This document shows positions 32,475 to 40,059 of a DNA stretch of 46,270 nt, one piece after another. Source of the DNA: Oscillospiraceae bacterium (lineage in GTDB: Bacteria > Bacillota > Clostridia > Oscillospirales > Acutalibacteraceae); the NCBI GenBank assembly GCA_015065445.1, contig SVQF01000005.1, positions 1 to 46,270 of the forward strand. The letters are read 5' to 3'. Within the stretch, counting starts at the first letter, position 1. Each line of letters begins with the position of its first letter. The position numbers were made by a program, and so were the translations under genes. The notes under the pieces were generated by a model. That model did not search any database and was not told the DNA's origin. It saw nothing but the letters and a program-made list of their open reading frames with translations.

Positions 32475-33349
32475 TATTTACCGTCTGCCTGCTCTGACAA
32501 TATTTTTGTCAAAGCGACAAAGTCCTCCATTGTCATTTTTTCTGCCCTTACCGATTCGGACAAACCGATTTTTTTAAGAGCATTTGTTACGTCTCCTTTA
32601 GAATACGGCATAGCGGACGAAAGCGAGTTCACAAGCGTTTTTCTCCTCTGCGAAAATGCCGCACGCACTAAAGCGAAAAATGCTTTTTTATCTTCAATTT
32701 CAAATTCATCGCTGCTGCTGAGTGTTATTTTTATAACTGCACTGTCAACCTTTGGCGAGGGCATAAAACTCTCCCTGCCTACTTCAAACAGCACTTCTGA
32801 AACGCCGTAGTACCTCACTGCCGCCGTTACCGCACCTGCCTTGCGGGTACCCATTTCTGCACACAGCCGCTCTGCAGCCTCCTTTTGCACCATAACAACA
32901 ATTTCGTCAATTGCAAATTCACTTTCAAGCAGCGTCATTATTATGGGTGAAGTTATGTAATACGGCAGGTTTGCACACACCTTGACGCTTGTCATTCCGT
33001 CAAAATGAGTATTAATTATCTCGCTGAGGTCGAGTTCCATAACGTCGCCGCACACGAGTTCAAAGTTATCGCACTCCGAAAGAGTATCCTCTAAAACAGG
33101 ATATAGCCTTTTATCAAGCTCAACGGCAACAACTTTTCCTGCGACTTTGCAAAGCTCTTTTGTGAGTACGCCTATGCCGGGACCGATTTCAAGCACGCCC
33201 GTGTGTTCGTCGGCACCAAGCTCCTGTGCCATGGCAGGGCATACGTCGGGGTTGATAAGAAAGTTCTGCCCCATTGCTTTTGAAAAAGTAAAGCCGTACT
33301 TTTTAAGTATTTTATTTACTTCATTGTAGTCGCATAAGTTGTAAGACAT
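32474..33349 (-). CDS. rsmA: 16S rRNA (A1518/A1519-N6) dimethyltransferase
   Basis: The 291-residue enzyme (KsgA/RsmA) dimethylates two adenines in the 3' hairpin of 16S rRNA late in 30S assembly. Motifs: the family start GFTFSKAMGQNFLINPDVC, SAM-binding VLEIGPGIGVLT, and NLPYYITSPIIMTLLE, the catalytic NLPY motif typical of KsgA/Erm. Length and order are normal, and the C-terminal domain distinguishes it from Erm. It is the first gene of a three-gene operon with overlapping stops and starts. The ribosome site is weak. Confidence 0.96.
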   Translation of the reverse strand: MSYNLCDYNEVNKILKKYGFTFSKAMGQNFLINPDVCPAMAQELGADEHTGVLEIGPGIGVLTKELCKVAGKVVAVELDKRLYPVLEDTLSECDNFELVCGDVMELDLSEIINTHFDGMTSVKVCANLPYYITSPIIMTLLESEFAIDEIVVMVQKEAAERLCAEMGTRKAGAVTAAVRYYGVSEVLFEVGRESFMPSPKVDSAVIKITLSSSDEFEIEDKKAFFALVRAAFSQRRKTLVNSLSSAMPYSKGDVTNALKKIGLSESVRAEKMTMEDFVALTKILSEQADGK

Positions 33350-33396
33350 AAAAGCGTTATCCGTTCAAACAGTTAATTGTAAAATTGCAAATAACA

Positions 33397-33425
33397 ATTT
33401 TAGCATAAAATTAATAATATAGCAA
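33397..33425 (-). promoter_or_regulatory. Promoter of the rsmA operon
   Basis: Minus-strand TTGCTA (33425-33420), 17-base spacer, TAAAAT (33402-33397). Confidence 0.65.
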
Positions 33426-33448
33426 CTATTTTTTACATATTAAAAGTA

Positions 33449-33477
33449 TTGAATAAATAATATCTTTGTGCTAAAAT
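33449..33477 (+). promoter_or_regulatory. Promoter of the ABC exporter pair
   Basis: TTGAAT (33449-33454), 17-base spacer, TAAAAT (33472-33477), 42 bases before the ATG. Confidence 0.65.
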
Positions 33478-33518
33478 ATTGTCTTAACAAATAATCTCTG
33501 AAACAGAGGACAAAAAAT

Positions 33519-35258
33519 ATGCTAAAAAAACTTTCAAAATATCTGTCGGGAATGTGGTGGTTATGTGCACTTAGTGCCGCAGGTATGATTATTGAGGCTA
33601 TATGTGAAATGTCGCTGCCGTCAATTGCAAACAGCGTATACAGTCGGGTTTCCGAGGCGTCCAAAACAGGCGAGGACGTGTCAAAGTATGTTGTGCTTGT
33701 AGGACTCGCAATGTTCGGTATGGCGGTTTTGGGACTTGTCGGAGGACTCGTTACAATGAAGGCGTCGTCAACAGTAAGCCAAAGATTTTCGTACCGCCTT
33801 CGTCAGCATATGTACGAAAAAATCAGTGCTTTTTCCTTCAAAAACATTGATTCTTTTTCAACGTCGTCGCTTACAACCCGAATGACAAACGACGTCACAA
33901 TGCTGCAAAACACACTTATGATGGTGCTGAGAATTCTTGTAAGAGCTCCCGCACTGCTTATAGTTTCGGCGTTTTTTGCGTTTTCGATCAACGCAAAAGT
34001 TTCGCTTATTATCGTAGTTATGCTGCCGATTATTATCGCCATAGTTGCTGTTGTGCTTAAATACGGTTTTCCTATGTTTCAGAAAATGCAGAAAAAAATC
34101 GACAACGTAAACCGTGTTGTTCAGGAAAACCTTATCGGCATAAGAGTGGTAAAAGCATTTGTTCGTGAGGACAGGGAGAAAGAAAAGTTCCACTCCGCAT
34201 CTGACGAACTCGCAAAGCAGGGTGCAAAAGCGGCAGGACTTGTTGTAACGGTAATGCCGATTATGATGCTGCTTATGAACGTAGTAATCGTGTTCCTTTA
34301 CTACCGTGGTGCAATCGGCGCCGCAAGGGGCGAAATGGAAGTTGGACAGATTTCTGTTCTTGCCTCTTACATAATTCAGGTGCTTATGAACATTATGATG
34401 GTGTCTATTCTGATGCTTCAGATTACCCGTGCAAAGGCGTGCGGCGACCGTGTTGTAGAAGTTCTCGACACCGAAATTGATATAGTCAACCCCGAAAATC
34501 CGTACGTACCCGTTAACCCCAAAGGCGAAATTGAGTTCAAAAATGTAAACTTCGGCTACCACGAGGGCGACAACGTGCTTGAAGGTATTTCGTTCAGGGC
34601 GGACGCAGGAAGCGTTATAGGTATTATCGGTTCAACGGGCTGCGGTAAGTCAAGTCTTGTTAATCTTATCCCCCGACTTTACGACGTCACGGGCGGCAGC
34701 GTCCTTGTTGACGGCGTTGACGTAAGGGATTACGACCTTGCCGCACTTCGCAGTAATATCGGCGTTGTGCTGCAGAAAAACGTGCTGTTTTCGGGCACAA
34801 TCAAAGAGAATATCCGCTGGGGTAAGGAGGACGCAACCGACGAAGAAATCGTTGCAGCGTGCAAGGCTGCTCAGGCACACAGCTTTATTCTTGAACAGCC
34901 CGACGGTTACGACACCGACCTGTCGCAGGGCGGACTCAATCTTTCCGGCGGACAAAAGCAAAGGCTCTGCATTGCCCGTGCTATGATTAAAAAACCGAAA
35001 ATTCTTATTCTCGACGACTCAACCTCTGCGGTTGACACTGCCACCGAGGCGAAAATCCGCAAGAGTTTTTACTCCGACCTCAGGGATACCACAATTATTA
35101 TTATCGCACAGCGTATATCCTCGGTGCAGGAGGCGGACAAAATTATTGTTCTTGACGACGGCAAAATTGAGTCCGTCGGCAATCACGATGAACTTATGCA
35201 AAACAGCGTGATTTACAAAGAAATATTTGAAACTCAGCAGAAGGGGGTGCTTGAATAA
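33519..35258 (+). CDS. ABC exporter half-transporter, degenerate-site subunit
   Basis: The 579-residue protein has six TM helices followed by an ATP-binding domain with Walker A GSTGCGKS and signature LSGGQ. The residue after the Walker B Asp is D500 (LILDDSTSAVD) instead of catalytic Glu, and the switch His is Q531 (IIAQRISS). These are the marks of the non-hydrolysing half of heterodimeric exporters such as TM287/288 or BmrCD. Its stop overlaps the start of the next gene, which has the intact residues, so the two form one heterodimer. Substrate (drug, lipid or peptide) is unknown. Confidence 0.94.
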   Translation: MLKKLSKYLSGMWWLCALSAAGMIIEAICEMSLPSIANSVYSRVSEASKTGEDVSKYVVLVGLAMFGMAVLGLVGGLVTMKASSTVSQRFSYRLRQHMYEKISAFSFKNIDSFSTSSLTTRMTNDVTMLQNTLMMVLRILVRAPALLIVSAFFAFSINAKVSLIIVVMLPIIIAIVAVVLKYGFPMFQKMQKKIDNVNRVVQENLIGIRVVKAFVREDREKEKFHSASDELAKQGAKAAGLVVTVMPIMMLLMNVVIVFLYYRGAIGAARGEMEVGQISVLASYIIQVLMNIMMVSILMLQITRAKACGDRVVEVLDTEIDIVNPENPYVPVNPKGEIEFKNVNFGYHEGDNVLEGISFRADAGSVIGIIGSTGCGKSSLVNLIPRLYDVTGGSVLVDGVDVRDYDLAALRSNIGVVLQKNVLFSGTIKENIRWGKEDATDEEIVAACKAAQAHSFILEQPDGYDTDLSQGGLNLSGGQKQRLCIARAMIKKPKILILDDSTSAVDTATEAKIRKSFYSDLRDTTIIIIAQRISSVQEADKIIVLDDGKIESVGNHDELMQNSVIYKEIFETQQKGVLE

Positions 35259-37108
35259 TGCCACCGATGGGCGGAAGAAATCCGGGCATTGTAAAGCCCA
35301 AAAACACCAAAAAAACCCTTCTCAACATTGTTGAATATATAGGCAAAAGCAAGTACCTTTTGCTGTTTGTACTGCTTATGCTTGTGCTCGGCACTCTGTG
35401 TCAGATGGGTGCGTCATACTGGCTTAAACCCATTCTTAACGATATTGCCGACTCAATAAAAGCAAATAATTTTGCTACCGAAGGCAAGAAACTGCTTATC
35501 AAAAACCTTGCAATTGTATCTGCGTTTTATGTAGGTGCGTCGCTGTTCAGCTTTGCCCAGGCAAAAATTATGGTGCGTATTGCGTACAAAACAACTAATA
35601 TTATCCGTAAGGACTTGTTCGACCATCTTCAGACTTTGCCGCTCAGATTTTTTGACGCACAGACGCACGGCGAGGTTATGAGCCGCTTTACAAACGACGT
35701 TGACAACATTCAGATGATGCTTGAACAGACTGTTGTTCAGCTCGTTTCGTCCGTGTTCACCTTTGTAAGTATCATCGTTATGATGATTTATCTTAAATGG
35801 CAGCTGTTTCTTGTAGCACTTGTGTTCCTTGTGATAATGGTGCTTAACTCCGCATTTATTGCAAAGAAAACCAAAAAATACTACAAAAAGCAGCAGGCTG
35901 CCCTCGGCGAAATGAACGGCAACATAGAGGAAACTATGGAGGGTATGAAGGTTGTTAAGGTGTTCAATCACGAAGAGGCGGCTAAAGACGCCTTCGACGC
36001 ACTTAACAACAATTACAGAACGGTTGGCACAAAGGCGAATTTCTACTCGGGCATTATGGGTCCCTGCTCAACGGGTATAAATAACGCCTCTTACGCAACC
36101 GTAACGCTTATGGGCGGAATACTTGTACTTAACAACTCGCTTGATATAGGAACGTTCTTCACCTTCCTGAACTACTCAAAGCAGTTTACCCAGCCTATTA
36201 ACCAGATTATGAACCAGATGAACAACATCTTTTCGGCTCTCGCAGGTGCCGAGCGTGTGTTCGAAATTATGAACACCGCACCCGAGGTTGACGAGGGTAC
36301 CGTAACACTCGAAGAGGTCAAAACTGCCGAAGGCAAAAAGTGGTTCTGGGTTGACGGCGAAAACCGTATCCCCGTTGAAGGCAAGGTTGTTTTTGACGAC
36401 GTTACTTTCTCCTACGTTGAGGGCAAAGTCGTTCTGCACGACATTAACCTTTACGCAAAGCCTGCACAGAAGATTGCGTTTGTAGGCTCAACGGGTGCGG
36501 GCAAAACAACAATTACAAATCTGATAAACCGCTTTTACGATATTCAGCAGGGTGCAATCACCTACGACGGTATTGACATCAAGCGGATTAAAAAGAGCGA
36601 CCTTCGCCGCTCGCTTGCAATAGTGCTTCAGGACACACATCTGTTCACAGACACAATTATGGACAACATCCGCTACGGCAGGCTTGATGCCACCGATGAG
36701 GAGTGTATTGCAGCCTCAAAACTTGCGTCAGCACACTCGTTCATCAAGCATCTACCCGACGGCTACAACACCGAAATCACGGGCGACGGCTCAAATCTTT
36801 CACAGGGTCAGCGTCAGCTCCTCGCAATCGCAAGAGCCGCAGTTGCCGACCCGCCTGTTATGATTCTTGACGAGGCAACTTCGTCCGTCGATACACGAAC
36901 AGAGGCTCATATCGAACACGGTATGGACCGCCTTATGATTGGCAGAACGGTGTTTGTAATCGCACACCGTCTGTCCACCGTACGTAATTCAAACGCCATT
37001 ATGGTTCTTGAACACGGCGAGATTATTGAACGTGGCGACCACTTTGCACTTCTTGAGCAAAAAGGCAGGTATTACGAACTCTGTACGGGCAAGGCACAGC
37101 TGTCTTAA
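35258..37108 (+). CDS. ABC exporter half-transporter, catalytic subunit
   Basis: The 616-residue partner begins with a Pro/Gly-rich MPPMGGRNPG lead, then six TM helices and an ATP-binding domain with Walker A GSTGAGKTT, Walker B with catalytic Glu (MILDEATSSVD) and switch His in VIAHRLSTV. Its signature reads LSQGQ. An AAGGGGGTG site lies in the end of the first gene and the start overlaps its TAA (TAATG), giving tight stoichiometry. No terminator is obvious after the gene; the 80 bases to the next promoter hold nothing I can assign. Confidence 0.95.
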   Translation: MPPMGGRNPGIVKPKNTKKTLLNIVEYIGKSKYLLLFVLLMLVLGTLCQMGASYWLKPILNDIADSIKANNFATEGKKLLIKNLAIVSAFYVGASLFSFAQAKIMVRIAYKTTNIIRKDLFDHLQTLPLRFFDAQTHGEVMSRFTNDVDNIQMMLEQTVVQLVSSVFTFVSIIVMMIYLKWQLFLVALVFLVIMVLNSAFIAKKTKKYYKKQQAALGEMNGNIEETMEGMKVVKVFNHEEAAKDAFDALNNNYRTVGTKANFYSGIMGPCSTGINNASYATVTLMGGILVLNNSLDIGTFFTFLNYSKQFTQPINQIMNQMNNIFSALAGAERVFEIMNTAPEVDEGTVTLEEVKTAEGKKWFWVDGENRIPVEGKVVFDDVTFSYVEGKVVLHDINLYAKPAQKIAFVGSTGAGKTTITNLINRFYDIQQGAITYDGIDIKRIKKSDLRRSLAIVLQDTHLFTDTIMDNIRYGRLDATDEECIAASKLASAHSFIKHLPDGYNTEITGDGSNLSQGQRQLLAIARAAVADPPVMILDEATSSVDTRTEAHIEHGMDRLMIGRTVFVIAHRLSTVRNSNAIMVLEHGEIIERGDHFALLEQKGRYYELCTGKAQLS

Positions 37109-37187
37109 CTGTATATAGTGACAGTTGCGTTGTTGTAACACATTATTTTGGTAAGATTTTCAATACAAAAAAATTATAACAAAACTC

Positions 37188-37216
37188 TTTACAAATAAAT
37201 ATTATCGTGCTATAAT
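37188..37216 (+). promoter_or_regulatory. Promoter of the SPKTG surface-protein gene
   Basis: TTTACA (37188-37193), 17-base spacer, TATAAT (37211-37216); an AGGGGTG ribosome site precedes the ATG at 37269. Confidence 0.8.
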
Positions 37217-37268
37217 TTATTTGATTATATTGGAAAAATATCTACACATACATTTAGGGGTGTTAAAA

Positions 37269-37760
37269 ATGAAAAAGATTTTATCAGTTATTCTTTCAGT
37301 GGTTATGCTGATTTGTGCTTCATCTGTTGCAACAGTTGCTTTTGCTGAAAACGTTAACAGTATCGAAAGCACAACAAAGGCAAACAAAATTACAGTAGAA
37401 GTTAACGGTAACGAAACCACAGACGTTATCTACGAAAAAGACCCTGAGGACCCAACAAAGATTACTTTCACCTACACAGGCGACGGCGAACTTGAGGGCT
37501 GGGAATTCCCGGGTATGACCGAGGGTGAAGATTTCATCATCATTTCCGAAGAGGGCGACTCAATCACAATTCAGCTTATCAACGGTTATGAAGGCGAGGT
37601 AATCGCAAACGCTATCGTTAAAGAATCAACCACTAAGAAAAAGAAGCATAACGATGACCGCAAGTCACCTAAGACGGGTGCTGTAACAGCAGGTGCAGTT
37701 GCAGTGGCAGGTGCAGGTGTTGCAGTTCTCGCAGCTCTTAAAAAGAGAGACGAAGAGTAA
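37269..37760 (+). CDS. Small wall-anchored surface protein with SPKTG sorting signal
   Basis: The ATG at 37269 gives 163 residues with a Sec signal peptide (MKKILSVILSVVMLICA, cleaved near AFA). An acidic middle domain (about 27-120) follows, then a Lys-rich linker and the sorting signal SPKTG (133-137), an Ala/Val/Gly-rich helix and a KKRDEE tail. SPKTG is one of the motifs reported for the class B sortase of Clostridioides difficile, and a class B sortase is the next gene. The middle domain has no cysteine and no family I recognise. It is ended by a terminator, so it can be made in excess over the sortase. Confidence 0.88.
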   Translation: MKKILSVILSVVMLICASSVATVAFAENVNSIESTTKANKITVEVNGNETTDVIYEKDPEDPTKITFTYTGDGELEGWEFPGMTEGEDFIIISEEGDSITIQLINGYEGEVIANAIVKESTTKKKKHNDDRKSPKTGAVTAGAVAVAGAGVAVLAALKKRDEE

Positions 37761-37770
37761 TTTTACACAT

Positions 37771-37799
37771 TAAAAAAAGCCCGTAAACAACGGGCTTTT
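37771..37799 (+). terminator. Rho-independent terminator
   Basis: AAAAAAGCCCGT / ACGGGCTTTTTT stem, 5-base loop, between the sorting-substrate gene and the sortase gene. No separate sortase promoter is clear, so partial read-through is likely. Confidence 0.88.
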
Positions 37800-37825
37800 T
37801 TGTTTCAGCAGGAAGATGAATTTGT

Positions 37826-38629
37826 ATGAGTGATAACATAAAAAACGAAGAGCAGGACGAAAAGAAAAGAAAAAAAGGGCTAATCTTTTTAATCCTTTCA
37901 ATAGTAGTTTTTGTTATTGTTGCCTCGGTGTATGCAGGCTATCAGCTTTTTATACATTATGACGTTCAGCAAAAAGAAGACGTTGCCTCCAGCATCGCAG
38001 CAACAACTGTAGCGGTTGACGAAGAACTTGCCGAAAACCCGATTGACTTCAAATCGCTCAAGCACCGCAACAACGATATTTATGCGTGGCTTAAGGTGCC
38101 GGGCACCAAAGTGGATTACGCTGTTGCACAGCACAGCGAGGATGATTATTTTTATCTTAAACACGACGTTTACAGCAAGCAGTGGAGTTCAAGCGGTGCA
38201 GTCTATGCCGAAATGGGCAACACCAACACGTTTGAGGACAGAGTGACCGTGCTTTACGGTCACAACGGCTACGGCGATTCTATGTTTACAACGCTGCATT
38301 ATTTTGAAGATTCCGATTTCTTCAAAAAGCACGGCAAGTTCTACATCTATATGCCTAACAGAAAACTTACATACCGAATTGTTTCGGCGTTTAAGTTTGA
38401 CGACAGACATATTCTCAACTGCTTTGACTTTAACAACACCAAGGTGTTTGAAGACTTCCTCAAAATGATTCAGTCGCCGGACACAAATAACAAAAACGTT
38501 TCAACCGCTCTTACAAGGGAGCTTAACAAAGACGATAAAATTGTGGTGCTTTCCACTTGTTTTACCAATCAGAAAAGCAACAGATACTTAGTTTGCGGAG
38601 TGTTAATAAAAGATGAACAAACAAATTGA
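37826..38629 (+). CDS. srtB: Class B sortase
   Basis: The 267-residue protein has a Lys-rich cytoplasmic start, one TM helix (about 19-38) and a class B sortase domain. The catalytic residues are H146 (LYGHNGYGD), C245 (VVLSTCFTN) and R253 (SNRYLVCGV). IYAWLKVPGTKVDYAVAQ and FYLKHD are class B hallmarks. It cleaves a sorting signal and links the protein to the wall. The SPKTG protein just upstream is the likely substrate. Its end overlaps the next gene, an LCP-type wall ligase, by 17 bases. An AGGAAG site precedes the ATG. Confidence 0.94.
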   Translation: MSDNIKNEEQDEKKRKKGLIFLILSIVVFVIVASVYAGYQLFIHYDVQQKEDVASSIAATTVAVDEELAENPIDFKSLKHRNNDIYAWLKVPGTKVDYAVAQHSEDDYFYLKHDVYSKQWSSSGAVYAEMGNTNTFEDRVTVLYGHNGYGDSMFTTLHYFEDSDFFKKHGKFYIYMPNRKLTYRIVSAFKFDDRHILNCFDFNNTKVFEDFLKMIQSPDTNNKNVSTALTRELNKDDKIVVLSTCFTNQKSNRYLVCGVLIKDEQTN

Positions 38630-40022
38630 CCCAAACCTTTCAGGTGCGGATAACGACGAAATTTTAGCCTCGCTCGGCGGTGCTAAACCGACGGCGGAAA
38701 AAAGCAGTGCAAGTCCCGAAGACTCGCTGCCGACCGACGAAAGCAATGCGGCAAGCGAGCCCGAGGACGAATATCTCGGACTGAAGCAGGATGTTAAGAG
38801 CTATCACGAGGCTGTTGAAGAGGCAAGGCGTGAAAAGGCGGAGCAAAACTCGCACCGTCATCACCACCACTCCTCCTCGCACGGTTCTGACTCACACAGG
38901 CATTCACGCTCGCATAAAAGTTCACATTCTCACAGTTCTTCGTCATCTCACGGCAGCTCACATTCGCACAGCTCTTCTTCAAAAGGAAAAAAGAAAAAAA
39001 GAAAACTGCCTTTAGCACTTAAAATAGCAATAATAATTCTTCTTATATTACTTCTTGCGTTCGGCACGGTTTTCGGCACGTTCCTTTACCTCAGGTATCA
39101 GGGCAAAAAAGACATTATGCCCGTAATTACCGAGGACACGAAGTATGAGGAAATCGTTGAGTACAAAGGTCACAAGTACAAGTATAATGAAAATGTTGTG
39201 GCACTTGCGTTTATCGGCGTTGACCAGCGACAGCTCGAAACTTCCGACAACACGGATTTCGTCGGTGCAGCCGACGCAGACCTTGTAATCGCAATTGATA
39301 CCGAAACGGGTACGACCAAGGTTATCGCAATTCCCCGTGACACAATGGTTGACATAGATATGTACAGTGCCGATACGGGACTTCTGCTCGGCTCAGACCA
39401 CGTTCAGCTCTGTCTTGCATATGCTTACGGCGACGGTGCCGAACTCAGCTGTCAGAACACTGTTGACGCAATGAGCAGAATTCTGAACAACGTTCCTATT
39501 CAGAAATATTTTACGCTCGACCTCGACGGTATCGCACCGCTTAACGACGCAATCGGCGGCGTAGAAATAGGCAGTTCGCTTTACGCATTGCCCGACTACG
39601 GCATCAGCATAGGCGACAAAGTTACGCTAAAGGGCGATATGGCAGAGCGTTACGTACGAACCCGTGACAACACGGTTGAAGCATCGCTCAACCGTACCGA
39701 ACGCCAGGTGCAGTACGTCAAGGCGTATTCGCAGCAGGTACTCCCTGCAGTAGTCCGTGATTTCTCAACTGTTTCAAAGCTTTACAACACGGCTAAAAGT
39801 TATTCAAGAACAAATCTTACACTTTCAAACGCAACGTACATTTCGTCACTTCTTCTGCAGAAGAACGTGCGTGATTTCACAGGCGTTACGCTGAAGGGAA
39901 CAATGACTGCGTCACCCGACCCGAACCCCGACTTCGTGGACGTTGTCCACGCCGAGTTCGAGCCTGACCCCGACTTCCTCCAGCAAACAGTTCTCGACGC
40001 ATTTTATACTCAGATTGAATAA
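38613..40022 (+). CDS. LytR-CpsA-Psr (LCP) ligase with His/Ser-rich cytoplasmic region
   Basis: The 469-residue protein has a cytoplasmic region of about 135 residues, including a striking His/Ser tract (about 85-120, with HRHHHHSSSHG and further SHSH repeats). A KKKKRK stop, one TM helix (about 130-155) and an LCP domain (VALAFIGVDQR, DADLVIAID, IAIPRDTMVDI, RYVRTRDN) follow. LCP enzymes transfer teichoic acids or other anionic polymers from undecaprenyl phosphate to peptidoglycan, so this may finish the polymer made at 17.6-27.4 kb. The His tract is unusual for LCP proteins and may bind metal. It overlaps the sortase gene. Confidence 0.93.
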   Translation: MNKQIDPNLSGADNDEILASLGGAKPTAEKSSASPEDSLPTDESNAASEPEDEYLGLKQDVKSYHEAVEEARREKAEQNSHRHHHHSSSHGSDSHRHSRSHKSSHSHSSSSSHGSSHSHSSSSKGKKKKRKLPLALKIAIIILLILLLAFGTVFGTFLYLRYQGKKDIMPVITEDTKYEEIVEYKGHKYKYNENVVALAFIGVDQRQLETSDNTDFVGAADADLVIAIDTETGTTKVIAIPRDTMVDIDMYSADTGLLLGSDHVQLCLAYAYGDGAELSCQNTVDAMSRILNNVPIQKYFTLDLDGIAPLNDAIGGVEIGSSLYALPDYGISIGDKVTLKGDMAERYVRTRDNTVEASLNRTERQVQYVKAYSQQVLPAVVRDFSTVSKLYNTAKSYSRTNLTLSNATYISSLLLQKNVRDFTGVTLKGTMTASPDPNPDFVDVVHAEFEPDPDFLQQTVLDAFYTQIE

Positions 40023-40059
40023 AAAATACGGCATTCCTTTCAGGAACGCCGTATTTTTT
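40021..40059. terminator. Bidirectional rho-independent terminator
   Basis: AAAAAATACGGC / GCCGTATTTTTT outer stem with an inner TTCCT / AGGAA stem, shared by the converging LCP and GH3 genes; it touches both stop codons. Confidence 0.92.
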
